From Rhodoplanes serenus (GTDB taxonomy: Bacteria; Pseudomonadota; Alphaproteobacteria; Rhizobiales; Xanthobacteraceae): a stretch of 32,179 nt of DNA. Below, in pieces: positions 7,734 to 16,422 of this stretch. Position numbers and translations under genes: made by a program. The stretch is taken from positions 1 through 32,179 of the forward strand of contig CAMDFO010000056.1 in assembly GCA_945897515.1 (NCBI GenBank), in the 5' to 3' direction. Within the stretch, counting starts at the first letter, position 1. Every line of letters begins with the position of its first letter. The notes beneath the pieces were generated by a model, which saw only the letters and a program-made list of their open reading frames with translations, was not told the origin of the DNA and did no database searches.

Positions 7734-9214
7734 AACGCCTTGAGCTTCTTGAATGCGAAGATCACCATCCGCAACAGCAGCCAGCCGTGCCGGAAGCGGG
7801 AAATCTGCGTCTCCCCATATTCGCGGGCCGCGTAACGGATCGGCACCTCGGCGGTCTTCAGGTTGAGCTTGCTCGCGCCGAACAGCAGATCGAAATCGCC
7901 GAACGGGTCGAACTCGCCGAAATAGGCGCGGTTGCGGATGATTGCTTCATAGTCGCGGCGCAGCAGAACCTTGGTGCCGCACAGCGTGTCGGTGTGCCGC
8001 TGGTTCAACAGATATGTGAATGCAAGCGCAAACACGTAGTTGGCGCACCGGTTCAGGAAGCGCATCGCGTCCTTTTCCAACGGATAGACCAGCCGCGATC
8101 CATTGATGAACTCGCCTTTGCCCGACGCCAGCGCGTCATAGAACTTCGGCAGGTCTTCCGGCGGCATGGTGAGATCGGCGTCGAGGATCATCAGTACGTC
8201 GCCGGTCGCCTCGGCGAAGCCTTTGCGCACGGCGTCGCCCTTGCCGGATCCGCTTTGCTTGAAGGCCCTGATTGCCATCTGCGGATTAGCCGCAATCACT
8301 TCCTGGATTTGGTCCCAGGTGCCGTCCTTGCTGCCGCCTTCCACGAAGATGATCTCGATGTTGGGGGAGAAGGCGGGAGTGCGCCGGATCGCCGCTTCGA
8401 TATTACCGCGCTCGTTGCGGCAGGGCACCACCACCGACACGGATGGCAATTCCCCCAAGGGCTTCGGCCGCGGCCGGGCAATGACGTAATTGCGCAGGCA
8501 GAGATTACGAACCAGCGGGAGCGTCGCGATGAAGCGATTGATCAGCCGTCCGAGGCCGAACAGCCGGAGCGGAGATAACATGCGCCATTCTCGCTTGATC
8601 ACGTCGAAATCGGCCAGATAAAACAGATTGGAAATGTCCTCGCTTGAGAGCCAGTTCTGCGGCCGCGCCGATCGTCCCGTGATGATCCAGGCGTAGATGT
8701 GCAGCAGCGGCTCCCAGAACCACGCCGGGTAGCTGACGATGATTCGCGTGTGCGGCGCGCAGTATCGGTGCAGGCTGCGCAGCGTTTCAAGGCAGTCGTC
8801 GAGCGAGCCGATCGTGTCGGATAGGACAATGACGTCGAACGTGCCGCTCAGGTCTGGAAAGTCCTCAAGATGCTCGATGTCGCCGCGTGCGAAGGTTAAC
8901 CGGGGATAGTCCTGTTGCGCGCGTTCGATCATGGTGCGGCTGAAGTCGATGCCGACACCTTCCTTCGGCCGCAGCGCGTCGAGCAGTCCACCGGCGCCGC
9001 AGCCCAGATCGAGGATGCGCTTTCCCTCAGGGATGAGGAAGCGCATGTAATTCCAGTCTTCCTCGTAGTAGAAGTCGTGCCGGGACATCCAGGCGGCACG
9101 CTCGTCGGCGAATTGCTCGGCCTGTTCGAGGGTCCGTTGCTTTCGCTCGCTGTAGGACCTGCGGCCGCCGGTCGGCGCCGCGGCTTGCGCAGGTGCGGTG
9201 TCGATTTCCAGCAT
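7730..9214 (-). CDS. bifunctional SAM methyltransferase / family 2 glycosyltransferase
   Basis: This 494-residue protein has two complete domains in one uninterrupted frame. Residues about 60-245 form a class I methyltransferase, with ILDLGCGAGGLLDAL at 67-81 and FDVIVLSDTIGSLDD as motif IV. Residues about 257-494 form a GT2 domain: SVSVVVPCRNERGNIEAAI, EGGSKDGTW at 292-300 and LDADLTMPPEDLP with D345-A-D347. The C-terminal SRFRHGWLLLRMVIFAFKKLK is typical of DPM1-like enzymes. The fusion suggests that one protein transfers a sugar to a polyprenyl or glycolipid acceptor and methylates the donor or product. The start is the ATG at 9214. It is a monocistronic minus-strand gene between convergent and divergent neighbours. 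Confidence 0.88.
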   Translation of the reverse strand: MLEIDTAPAQAAAPTGGRRSYSERKQRTLEQAEQFADERAAWMSRHDFYYEEDWNYMRFLIPEGKRILDLGCGAGGLLDALRPKEGVGIDFSRTMIERAQQDYPRLTFARGDIEHLEDFPDLSGTFDVIVLSDTIGSLDDCLETLRSLHRYCAPHTRIIVSYPAWFWEPLLHIYAWIITGRSARPQNWLSSEDISNLFYLADFDVIKREWRMLSPLRLFGLGRLINRFIATLPLVRNLCLRNYVIARPRPKPLGELPSVSVVVPCRNERGNIEAAIRRTPAFSPNIEIIFVEGGSKDGTWDQIQEVIAANPQMAIRAFKQSGSGKGDAVRKGFAEATGDVLMILDADLTMPPEDLPKFYDALASGKGEFINGSRLVYPLEKDAMRFLNRCANYVFALAFTYLLNQRHTDTLCGTKVLLRRDYEAIIRNRAYFGEFDPFGDFDLLFGASKLNLKTAEVPIRYAAREYGETQISRFRHGWLLLRMVIFAFKKLKAF

Positions 9215-9304
9215 GGAGATTGTGGACAGCTTTCGTTAAATCCTCGGCCGCGAGGCAATGTGATAGCGTGGCCCGGGCGGAATGAGAATGGCTAATGCAC
9301 GCCT

Positions 9305-9323
9305 TTGGAAGGGCAATTTCCAA
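9305..9323. promoter_or_regulatory. inverted repeat upstream of gmd (candidate operator)
   Basis: TTGGAA at 9305-9310 and TTCCAA at 9318-9323 are exact inverted copies separated by 7 bases. They lie in the 187-bp region between the divergent fusion gene and gmd. The spacing would suit a dimeric DNA-binding protein. A second small inverted repeat, CCTCG/CGAGG with a 4-base loop, lies at 9242-9255. There is no match to a named regulator. Confidence 0.22.
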
Positions 9324-9401
9324 CGCGCAGGCTGCGCCGGACGTGCCGCTGGGAGCGGGGGCGGGCGTGAAGCCTAGGTGTTGGCGAACGAGCGGGGGGT
9401 G

Positions 9402-10472
9402 ATGACAGGCAAGGTTGCATTGATCACCGGCATCACGGGCCAGGACGGCGCGTATCTTGCCGAACTCCTGCTCGGCAAGGGCTATGAGGTGCATGGGGTG
9501 AAGCGGCGGTCGTCTTCGTTCAACACCGAACGCGTGGACCATCTCTATGAAGATCCCCATATCGAAGGAGCGAATTTCTTCCTTCACTACGGCGACATGA
9601 CGGACGCGACGAATTTGATTCGCCTCGTGCAGGAGACGAAACCTCACGAGATCTACAATCTCGCGGCGCAGAGTCACGTGATGGTTTCATTTGAGACGCC
9701 GGAGTATACGGCCAATGCCGATGGGCTCGGAACGCTGCGGCTGTTGGAGGCGATCCGCATTCTCGGCATCGGCGAACGGGTGCGCTTCTATCAGGCCTCG
9801 ACCTCGGAGCTTTACGGCAAGGTGCAGGAGACGCCACAACGCGAAACCACTCCGTTCTACCCGCGGTCGCCTTATGCGGCGGCCAAGCTCTACGCCTATT
9901 GGATCACGATCAACTATCGCGAGGCCTATGGCCTGCACGCCTCGAACGGAATCCTGTTCAACCATGAAGGTCCGACACGCGGCGAAACGTTCGTCACTCG
10001 CAAGATCACGCGCGCCGTCGCCGCGATCCAGTTGGGTTTCCAGGACAAGCTTTATCTCGGAAATCTCGATGCGAAGCGGGACTGGGGCCATGCCCGCGAC
10101 TACGCGGAAGGCATGTGGATGATCGTCCAGCAGCCCAAGGCGGACGACTATGTGCTGGCGACCGGGGAGTCGCATTCGGTCAGGGAGTTCGTGGAGAAGG
10201 CCTTTGCCCGCGTCGGCCGTCGCATCGAATGGCGCGGCAACGGCGTGGATGAGAAGGGGCTCGAAGCGGGCTCCGACCGCGTGCTGGTCGAGATCGATCC
10301 GCGCTATTTCCGCCCGACCGAGGTCGATCTCCTGATCGGCGATCCCAGCAAGGCTCGGCAGACGCTCGGCTGGCGGCATCGCGTGAGCTTCGACAGCCTT
10401 GTCGAAGAGATGGTCGATCACGATATTTCCAAGATGCGCGAGGCGAACGTGCGCCATCGCGTGCAAGACTGA
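9402..10472 (+). CDS. gmd: GDP-mannose 4,6-dehydratase
   Basis: This 356-residue enzyme converts GDP-D-mannose to GDP-4-keto-6-deoxy-D-mannose. It aligns along its whole length with known Gmd proteins. [19 protein letters not shown] is the N-terminal nucleotide fold, [15 protein letters not shown] contains the NADP-binding arginines, and QASTSELYG carries Thr134 and Glu136. [12 protein letters not shown] carries Tyr158 and Lys162, and [16 protein letters not shown] follows. I chose the ATG at 9402 because homologues begin just before KVALITG. A GTG at 9378 would add eight residues. It is the first gene of a gmd-fcl-amidotransferase operon; fcl starts 7 bases after its stop. Confidence 0.95.
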   Translation: MTGKVALITGITGQDGAYLAELLLGKGYEVHGVKRRSSSFNTERVDHLYEDPHIEGANFFLHYGDMTDATNLIRLVQETKPHEIYNLAAQSHVMVSFETPEYTANADGLGTLRLLEAIRILGIGERVRFYQASTSELYGKVQETPQRETTPFYPRSPYAAAKLYAYWITINYREAYGLHASNGILFNHEGPTRGETFVTRKITRAVAAIQLGFQDKLYLGNLDAKRDWGHARDYAEGMWMIVQQPKADDYVLATGESHSVREFVEKAFARVGRRIEWRGNGVDEKGLEAGSDRVLVEIDPRYFRPTEVDLLIGDPSKARQTLGWRHRVSFDSLVEEMVDHDISKMREANVRHRVQD

Positions 10473-10479
10473 TCGCACC

Positions 10480-11439
10480 ATGAACGCACCGCTTTTGTTC
10501 GATTTAGCTGGCCGGCGTGTGGCGGTCTGCGGCCACAAAGGCATGGTTGGAAGCGCGATCGTTCGGCGGCTCGCCACGGAGCGTTGCGAGATCGTCACCG
10601 CGGGCCGGGACACGGTTGATTTCACGCGCGAAGGTCCGACCGAAGCATGGGTCGCGAACGCGAAGCCGGATGCGATATTTCTCGCCGCGGCTCGCGTCGG
10701 CGGTATTCACGCCAATAGCCGCTATCCAGCCGACTTCATCGCCGACAATCTCGCCATCGAGCTCAACGTGATGCGCGCGGCATTGGCAAGCGGCGTGAAG
10801 AAGCTGGTGTTTCTCGGCTCGTCTTGCATCTATCCCAAGCTTGCGCCACAGCCGATGACCGAGGACATGCTGCTGACCGGACCGCTGGAGCCCACCAACG
10901 AATGGTATGCGATCGCCAAGATCAGCGGCATCAAATTGGCGTTGGCGTATCGTCGGCAATACAGCGCCGATTTCATTTCGCTGATGCCGACCAATCTCTA
11001 TGGAATCGGCGACAACTATCATCCCGAGGACAGCCACGTGCCGGCGGCGCTCATTCGCCGTTTTCACGAGGCCAAGATCGCCGGCAAGCCGAGCGTCGAG
11101 GTGTGGGGCAGCGGTCGCGTCCGGCGTGAATTGATGTCCGCGGACGATCTCGCCGATGCCTGCGTGTTTGCGATGAAGCACTATTCCGGCGACGACTTTA
11201 TTAACGTGGGGACCGGACAGGACATCACGATCCGTGACTTTGCAGAACTGGTGGCCGAGGTTGTAGGCTACAAAGGCGAACTGAAATTCGACACCTCGCG
11301 GCCGGACGGTGCGCCGCGGAAGCTGCTCGACGTCGGCAAATTGACGTCGCTCGGATGGAAGGCAAAAATCCCGTTGCTCCAAGGACTTGCGACAGCCTAC
11401 GCTGATTTCGTCAGCGGCGGTGGCCGCCGGCGTGACTAG
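10480..11439 (+). CDS. fcl: GDP-L-fucose synthase (GDP-4-keto-6-deoxymannose 3,5-epimerase/4-reductase)
   Basis: This 319-residue protein completes GDP-L-fucose synthesis from the Gmd product by double epimerisation and NADPH-dependent reduction. [16 protein letters not shown] holds the nucleotide-binding loop. [18 protein letters not shown] and LGSSCIYPK (Ser114, Cys116) are near-invariant Fcl blocks. [14 protein letters not shown] supplies Tyr143 and Lys147, and MPTNLYG and [18 protein letters not shown] follow. The ATG at 10480 is preferred, because sequence upstream of it in this frame overlaps gmd and is not Fcl-like. Gmd plus Fcl means the organism can make GDP-L-fucose, with GDP-mannose available from ManC at 19094. 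Confidence 0.94.
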   Translation: MNAPLLFDLAGRRVAVCGHKGMVGSAIVRRLATERCEIVTAGRDTVDFTREGPTEAWVANAKPDAIFLAAARVGGIHANSRYPADFIADNLAIELNVMRAALASGVKKLVFLGSSCIYPKLAPQPMTEDMLLTGPLEPTNEWYAIAKISGIKLALAYRRQYSADFISLMPTNLYGIGDNYHPEDSHVPAALIRRFHEAKIAGKPSVEVWGSGRVRRELMSADDLADACVFAMKHYSGDDFINVGTGQDITIRDFAELVAEVVGYKGELKFDTSRPDGAPRKLLDVGKLTSLGWKAKIPLLQGLATAYADFVSGGGRRRD

Positions 11440-11454
11440 TCGCTTGGTCATCCC

Positions 11455-13368
11455 ATGTGCGGAATAGCAGGGTTGGTCGATCTCGCGGGCTTGGCCGCGA
11501 GTGAGGCTGAGGCGCGCTCGCGGCAGGCGCTCGATCGCATCCGCGCGCGCGGGCCGGACGGCGAGGGCGCCTGGGCTGACGGCCGTTGTGCGCTGGTACA
11601 CACCCGGCTCGCCATCATCGATCTGTCGCCGCTCGGCGCGCAGCCAATGACTCGCGACGGACTCGTCATCACCTTCAACGGTGAAATTTTCAACTACGCA
11701 GACGTGCGGGACGAACTTGTCCGGCTCGGCCACAGCTTCCGCTCGAGTTCGGACACCGAAGTTCTGTTGGCGGGCTGGCGGCAATGGGGCGCGAAATTGT
11801 TGCCTCGTCTGGTCGGCATGTTTGCCTTCGCCATCTGGGATTCAGCGGCGGGTACGCTTTATGCCGCGCGCGATCGTTTCGGCGAGAAGCCTTTCACCTA
11901 TGCTTCGTCCGGCGGGCGGCTCGCGTTCGGCACGGATCTGATCGCCTGCGAAGCGATGCTCGGAGAAACGCGACCGGTCGATCCAGCGGCGCTACGGGCG
12001 CTGTTCACGCTGCGCTTCGTGCCGGAACCGTGGTCGATTGCACGCGGCGTGCGCAAGCTTCCGGCCGGGCATTGGCTGCAATTCAATTCGCAAGGCTTAA
12101 AGGTCGAGCGCTGGTACGATCTTGCGGCTCAGCGTCAAGGCAACCCGGTGGACGCCGGCGACGCCGAAGCAGGTCTGCGCGAACGGTTCGATAGCGCGGT
12201 GGGGGCGCGTCTCGTCGCCGACGTGCCGGTCGGTGTATTCCTGTCGAGCGGCATTGATTCCGCGCTCGTCGCCGCGTCCGTTGCGGCGTCGGGAGCGAGG
12301 CTGAACACCTTCACCGTCGGCTTCGAGGGCGCCGGTGCTTACTACGAGGAGCGTCCGGCGGCCGCCGTTGTCGCGCGTCATCTCGGCGCCGAGCACACGG
12401 AAATCGGCGTAAGCGCCGGCCGGGCCGGCGAAGCGCTCGACGCCGTGTTTCTGGCTCTCGACGAGCCGTTCGCCGATGCCTCCGCCGTCCCGACGTTCCT
12501 GGTTTCGGAAGCGACGCGGAAAGCGGTCAAAGTCGTGCTCACCGGCGACGGCGCCGACGAGGTGTTCGGCGGCTATCGGCGCTACTGGGCGGAACTCCAC
12601 GCCGGGTTGTGGAACCGCGTTCCCGCGGCGCTGCGCCGGTCGTTCACATCGATGCTGATGCGAATGCCCGAAGGCAAGGACAGCGCGATCCTGGAATGGG
12701 TGCGGCGGGCGCGGCGTTTCGCTTCGACCTCAGATCCCGATCCCGTCCGCCGCCAAGCGGCCTGGATGCGACTGGCATCCGAAGATGAACTCGACCGCTT
12801 GCTCGGGCGAGCTCCGCCCCATCCGATCGTCATCGAGGGATTGATCGGGGAGCTGCGCGCGGCAGCGCCTGACGGCGATCCGATCAATGCGATGCTCGCC
12901 TGCGACGTGGGGCTTATCCTTCCGAGCGACATGCTGGTCAAAGTCGATCGCACCAGCATGGCGAATGCACTTGAGACGCGGACTCCCTATCTCGACCAGC
13001 GCGTGGTCGAGGCCGCCTTTGCGATGCCTGGATCGCGCAAGCTTGCCCTCGTCGGCGGTCGGCCGGTCGGCAAACGCGTCCTGCGCACGGCATTTCGCGA
13101 CCGGTTGCCGGCGGAGGTTTTCGATCGGCCCAAGCGAGGCTTTGAAATGCCGGTCGCGGCAATGCTGAATGGCCCCGCGGCGGACCGGTTAGCGGCGGCA
13201 ACCGATCCGGCCGCGCTCGCGCGTCAAGGCATTTTCGATCCTGGCGTCATCGCACAGTGGCGGCGAGAACTGGCCGACGGCCGCCGCGACACGTCATGGC
13301 AATTGTGGACTGTGCTGGCCTTCCAGGAATGGGCCCGGATGCATCGCCGCCCCGAGGCGTTGGATTGA
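11455..13368 (+). CDS. AsnB-type glutamine-dependent amidotransferase (asparagine synthase family), copy 2
   Basis: This 637-residue protein has the same two-domain layout as the gene at 4352 but is clearly diverged from it. The N-terminus MCGIAG exposes the nucleophile Cys2. The glutaminase residues Arg51, Asn75-Gly-Glu77 and Asp100 are present, with the family-typical AARDRFGEKP. The pyrophosphatase loop reads SSGIDS at 264-269 in place of SGGIDS, a variant also found in active members, and LTGDGADEVFGGY follows. RTPYLDQRVVE and PKRGFEMP are normal synthetase blocks. It lies 15 bases after fcl, in the same operon. Amidation of a sugar carboxylate is the favoured role from context; classic asparagine synthesis cannot be excluded. 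Confidence 0.9.
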   Translation: MCGIAGLVDLAGLAASEAEARSRQALDRIRARGPDGEGAWADGRCALVHTRLAIIDLSPLGAQPMTRDGLVITFNGEIFNYADVRDELVRLGHSFRSSSDTEVLLAGWRQWGAKLLPRLVGMFAFAIWDSAAGTLYAARDRFGEKPFTYASSGGRLAFGTDLIACEAMLGETRPVDPAALRALFTLRFVPEPWSIARGVRKLPAGHWLQFNSQGLKVERWYDLAAQRQGNPVDAGDAEAGLRERFDSAVGARLVADVPVGVFLSSGIDSALVAASVAASGARLNTFTVGFEGAGAYYEERPAAAVVARHLGAEHTEIGVSAGRAGEALDAVFLALDEPFADASAVPTFLVSEATRKAVKVVLTGDGADEVFGGYRRYWAELHAGLWNRVPAALRRSFTSMLMRMPEGKDSAILEWVRRARRFASTSDPDPVRRQAAWMRLASEDELDRLLGRAPPHPIVIEGLIGELRAAAPDGDPINAMLACDVGLILPSDMLVKVDRTSMANALETRTPYLDQRVVEAAFAMPGSRKLALVGGRPVGKRVLRTAFRDRLPAEVFDRPKRGFEMPVAAMLNGPAADRLAAATDPAALARQGIFDPGVIAQWRRELADGRRDTSWQLWTVLAFQEWARMHRRPEALD

Positions 13369-13407
13369 GACAGCGACGGTCAGTAGGCGCCGGTCCTGAC
13401 GCCCGAT

Positions 13408-14364
13408 TCAATCGGCGTTTGGCATGGCCCGGTCGCCGTTGCTTCTGTCCGGCGCGATGAGCCATACGATGCCGCCGACGATTCCGACCATCAGTATGGT
13501 CACGCCAAGCAGCACTGAGACAAGAAGGCCGTCTGTTGTCGAAAGTCCGGCATAGGCGAAGGCGGTGACGAGAGATTTCTCGCGCACGCCCCAGCCGGCG
13601 ACCGAGATCGGTATGGTTGCGATCAGCATCACCGGCGGTATCAGCTGAATGGCCTGGACAAATCCGAAGGTCGCATCGACCGCAAGAGCCGCGCATGAGG
13701 CAACCGCCGCGGTCAATGCGTGAATAACCAACGAAAAAGCCAGCACCGGCACGCCTATTCTGATGCTGAACAAAAACTGGCGCGCGGTTTGCGACATTTG
13801 CATGAGATGGCGGACCGCCGACCATTGTTGCAGCCAGCCCCACCGCAGGTATCCCAACGCCAGAAATACCGCGGCGCCGCCGATGCTGCCGGCTCCGATC
13901 ACTAGCAAGGTGGCGCGCCCGATCGGGTCTTTGATCAGCACCAGGGTCCACGGCAGGCACGCGATGACCATGATCGCCAGCGCGAGCACGCCGACGAACC
14001 GATCCAGCAGCACGGAATGGGTCGCTTTGGCCCAACCGGTGCCGTCGCGCGCAAACAGCCAGATACGCATGCCGTCGCCGCCGACCGTGGAGGGCAGCAC
14101 TTGGTTGAAAAAAGCCGCGATCAGGCTCAACCGGAATGCGCGTCGGAGCGGCAGTTGTGCGCCACAGGCGCCCGCGATCTTTCGCCAGCGTGCTGCCAGC
14201 AGAAAGAGTTGGAAGAACGCCAGAACCACCGTAACCAGCATCCAGCCGAACTTGAGCGACTGCAATCGCTCACCGAGGGCGGTCGGGTCGATGCCGGCCA
14301 CGGCAAAATAGAGTAGGGTGACCGACAGTGCGGCCTTGAGCGAGAACGAGAGAATTCGAGGCAT
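13408..14364 (-). CDS. LPG synthase transmembrane-region / UPF0104 family membrane protein
   Basis: About 318 residues with a chain of hydrophobic helices (about 8-24, 42-58, 75-90 and onward). The family signature F-N-x-VLPS-x-GGDGMR is at residues 86-100 (Asn87, Pro91-Ser92, Gly95-Gly-Asp97, Arg100). It resembles the flippase-like transmembrane half of MprF (lysyl-phosphatidylglycerol synthase), but no lysyl-transferase domain is present. Stand-alone members are common in polysaccharide and hopanoid loci and are thought to move or recognise lipids; the function here is unknown. I chose the ATG at 14364 because it sits just before the first helix. An ATG at 14406 or a TTG at 14448 are in-frame alternatives. 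Confidence 0.8.
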   Translation of the reverse strand: MPRILSFSLKAALSVTLLYFAVAGIDPTALGERLQSLKFGWMLVTVVLAFFQLFLLAARWRKIAGACGAQLPLRRAFRLSLIAAFFNQVLPSTVGGDGMRIWLFARDGTGWAKATHSVLLDRFVGVLALAIMVIACLPWTLVLIKDPIGRATLLVIGAGSIGGAAVFLALGYLRWGWLQQWSAVRHLMQMSQTARQFLFSIRIGVPVLAFSLVIHALTAAVASCAALAVDATFGFVQAIQLIPPVMLIATIPISVAGWGVREKSLVTAFAYAGLSTTDGLLVSVLLGVTILMVGIVGGIVWLIAPDRSNGDRAMPNAD

Positions 14365-14446
14365 TGAAGAATCCCGGCTGGGGCGTCCGGTTTTGAAGGT
14401 GAACATCGATGCAACCCCGGACCGGCTGTTCTTGAAATGATGAGGC

Positions 14447-14470
14447 AAACCACAGGCGGGATGGTGGTTT
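14447..14470. promoter_or_regulatory. inverted repeat in divergent intergenic region
   Basis: AAACCAC at 14447-14453 and GTGGTTT at 14464-14470 are exact inverted copies with a 10-base spacer. They lie between the divergent membrane-protein gene and the methyltransferase at 14650. Nothing else in this 285-bp stretch stood out. If the membrane protein starts at 14448, the left arm touches its start codon, so the site could control both directions. No known consensus was matched. Confidence 0.22.
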
Positions 14471-14649
14471 CGGTGGTGGAACGAGCCGGAACCGGCATGA
14501 GTGCAACCTCATATACGAGGACGGACGCAAAGGCGATGGCGACCGTCCTGGCCCGGGCTTATTGGCTCCGGGCGTATGGGCTTGGTCTCGGGTGCCCCAA
14601 TGGCCTATGCTGTTGGCTGCGCTTGTCGCTGTAAGTTTTGGTCAGGTCC

Positions 14650-15474
14650 ATGAATCTCGATCAGGCAACCGTTCGCGACTTTGGCCGGGAGTGGCGGCGT
14701 TTCGATCAGCGCCAGATTTCCCGAGCCGAGTTGATCCGGGCCTTCAACGAGTATTTTGCCGTGTTCCCTTGGGATAGTGTGCCAAGGGGGGCGGTCGGAT
14801 TCGATGCCGGGTGCGGTAGCGGGCGTTGGGCCGCGCAGGTTGCGCCGCGGGTCGGCCATCTGCACTGCATTGACGCCAGCGCGGACGCCCTGAGCGTCGC
14901 GCGGCAAAACCTTATCGGCGTAGGTAACGTGAGCACCCATGAGGCCCCGATCGATGGCATGCCGTTCGCCGATGGCAGCATGGATTTCGGCTATAGCCTC
15001 GGGGTGCTTCATCATCTGCCCGATCCCCAAGCCGGCCTCATCGCTTGCGTCAAGGCGCTGAAGCCCGGCGCGCCGATGCTCGTCTATATCTACTACGCGC
15101 TGGACAGTCGGCCCGCCTGGTTCCGGATGCTGTGGCATGTCAGCGACGTCTTTCGTGGCACGGTTTCGAGGACTCCGTTTTGGTTCAAGTCGGCAGTTGC
15201 GGAAATCGTGGCCGTATTGGTGTACTGGCCGCTGGCATCCGCAGCGAGATTGGTTGAATGGCTCGGCTTCGATGTCGCCAATTCGCCGCTAAGCGAGTAC
15301 CGGTGGCGCAGCTTCTACACCATGCGTAACGATGCGCTCGACCGTCTTGGCACGCGCATCGAACATCGCATGACGCGCGTGCAGATCGGCCTGCTGATGG
15401 AAAAGGCGGGATTGAGCGAGATACGCTTTTCAGAATCTGCGCCATTCTGGTGTGTCGTCGGGCGCAAAATCTAA
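14650..15474 (+). CDS. class I SAM-dependent methyltransferase (Methyltransf_11 type)
   Basis: This 274-residue methyltransferase has motif I GFDAGCGSGRWAAQVA at about 50-65, the acidic HCIDAS motif and the motif IV stretch MDFGYSLGVLHHLPDP at 111-126. KALKPGAPMLVYIYYAL follows. The conserved double histidine after GVL is usual for small-molecule methyltransferases of this group. The region at about 175-200 (WFKSAVAEIVAVLVYWPLASAA) is hydrophobic and may contact membrane or lipid. The ATG at 14650 is preferred over a TTG four codons upstream, with AGG five bases before it. It is the first gene of a plus-strand series that continues with transaldolase, oxidoreductase and aminotransferase genes. 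The substrate is unknown. Confidence 0.85.
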   Translation: MNLDQATVRDFGREWRRFDQRQISRAELIRAFNEYFAVFPWDSVPRGAVGFDAGCGSGRWAAQVAPRVGHLHCIDASADALSVARQNLIGVGNVSTHEAPIDGMPFADGSMDFGYSLGVLHHLPDPQAGLIACVKALKPGAPMLVYIYYALDSRPAWFRMLWHVSDVFRGTVSRTPFWFKSAVAEIVAVLVYWPLASAARLVEWLGFDVANSPLSEYRWRSFYTMRNDALDRLGTRIEHRMTRVQIGLLMEKAGLSEIRFSESAPFWCVVGRKI

Positions 15475-15517
15475 TTAAAAGAGCTCACTCTCGACGAGTG
15501 CGATCAGGAGTTCGACG

Positions 15518-16276
15518 ATGGCTGCCGCTCCCACGCTTGCCTCCCTCAAGGTCAAACTGTTCACCGACGGTGCCGACAAGGCGCAGATCGTGGAGATGGC
15601 CAAGCAGTCGTGGATTGCGGGCTTCACCACCAATCCTTCGTTGCTGAAAAAAGCCGGCGTGAAAAATTACGCCGCTTTTGGCCGCGACATCGTTTCCGCA
15701 GTGCCGGACCGGCACATTTCGTTCGAAGTTTTCTCCGACGACATTCCGGAAATGGTGGCGCAGGGCCGCCTCATTGCGACCTGGGGCAAGAACGTCTACG
15801 TCAAGCTGCCGGTGACGAACACCCGCGGTGAGGTGCTGTTCGATGCCGTCCGTACCATGTCGCGAGACGGCATCAAGATCAACATGACGGCGATCTTTGC
15901 GCCAGAGCAGGTGGTCCGTGCGGTGGATGCGTTGGCCGGCGGTGCACCCGCTTGCGTTTCCGTGTTCGCAGGAAGGCTCGCTGATCTCGGCATTGACTAC
16001 CGGCCAATCATGCAGGATGCGGTCGCCCGCGCCAGAAAAACGTCGAATGTCGAGATCATCTGGGCTTCCACCCGCGAGGTCTTCAACGTGGTCGAAGCGG
16101 ATGCGATGGACTGCCACATCATAACCGCGCCGGCCGATGTGCTCAAGAAGTTGCCTGCGCTTGGCACCATCAGCGCCCCTGAATTGTCGCTCGGCGCCGT
16201 TCGGGCGTTTCGCGACGATGCCTTGGCGGCCGGCTTGTCGCTCGAAATACCGGGCAAGGCGCACGCCGCGGAATGA
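15518..16276 (+). CDS. transaldolase / fructose-6-phosphate aldolase-like protein
   Basis: This 252-residue TIM-barrel aldolase has VKLFTDGAD near the N-terminus and GFTTNPSLLKKAG at 35-47, the classic transaldolase T-T-N-P-S/T block. The Schiff-base lysine is probably Lys96 in NVYVKLPVTNT, and INMTAIF and SVFAGRLADLG follow. The length lies between the short FSA/TalC form (about 220) and classic TalB (about 317), so the donor and acceptor may differ from pentose-phosphate substrates. It has a good ribosome site, AGGAG at 15506-15510. Transaldolase-like genes do occur in polysaccharide loci, but the product made here cannot be read from sequence. It is probably cotranscribed with the methyltransferase 43 bases upstream. 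Confidence 0.85.
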   Translation: MAAAPTLASLKVKLFTDGADKAQIVEMAKQSWIAGFTTNPSLLKKAGVKNYAAFGRDIVSAVPDRHISFEVFSDDIPEMVAQGRLIATWGKNVYVKLPVTNTRGEVLFDAVRTMSRDGIKINMTAIFAPEQVVRAVDALAGGAPACVSVFAGRLADLGIDYRPIMQDAVARARKTSNVEIIWASTREVFNVVEADAMDCHIITAPADVLKKLPALGTISAPELSLGAVRAFRDDALAAGLSLEIPGKAHAAE

Positions 16277-16422
16277 GCCTCCGGCGCTCTCATGGCGCTG
16301 TAACGCTATGACTCAAAACGTGTTTGGTGCGCGGATCAGGTTGTATTCGCCAGCCGCAACCCGGCATGCTAGGGACATTCTTGGGGCTTTCCAGCAAACG
16401 GATCAGGGGCAACAGGCGGACC

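Noticed and set aside
10504..11784. A 426-codon open frame on the minus strand
   Set aside because: It is antisense to fcl and the second amidotransferase, both firmly identified.
13379..13402. Possible terminator after the second amidotransferase gene
   Set aside because: The GTCAG/CTGAC stem is 5 bp with a long loop and no T tract.
15486..15500. CACTC-TCGAC-GAGTG hairpin before the transaldolase gene
   Set aside because: Only 5 bp of stem and no T run; it lies between cotranscribed genes, so a terminator is unlikely.
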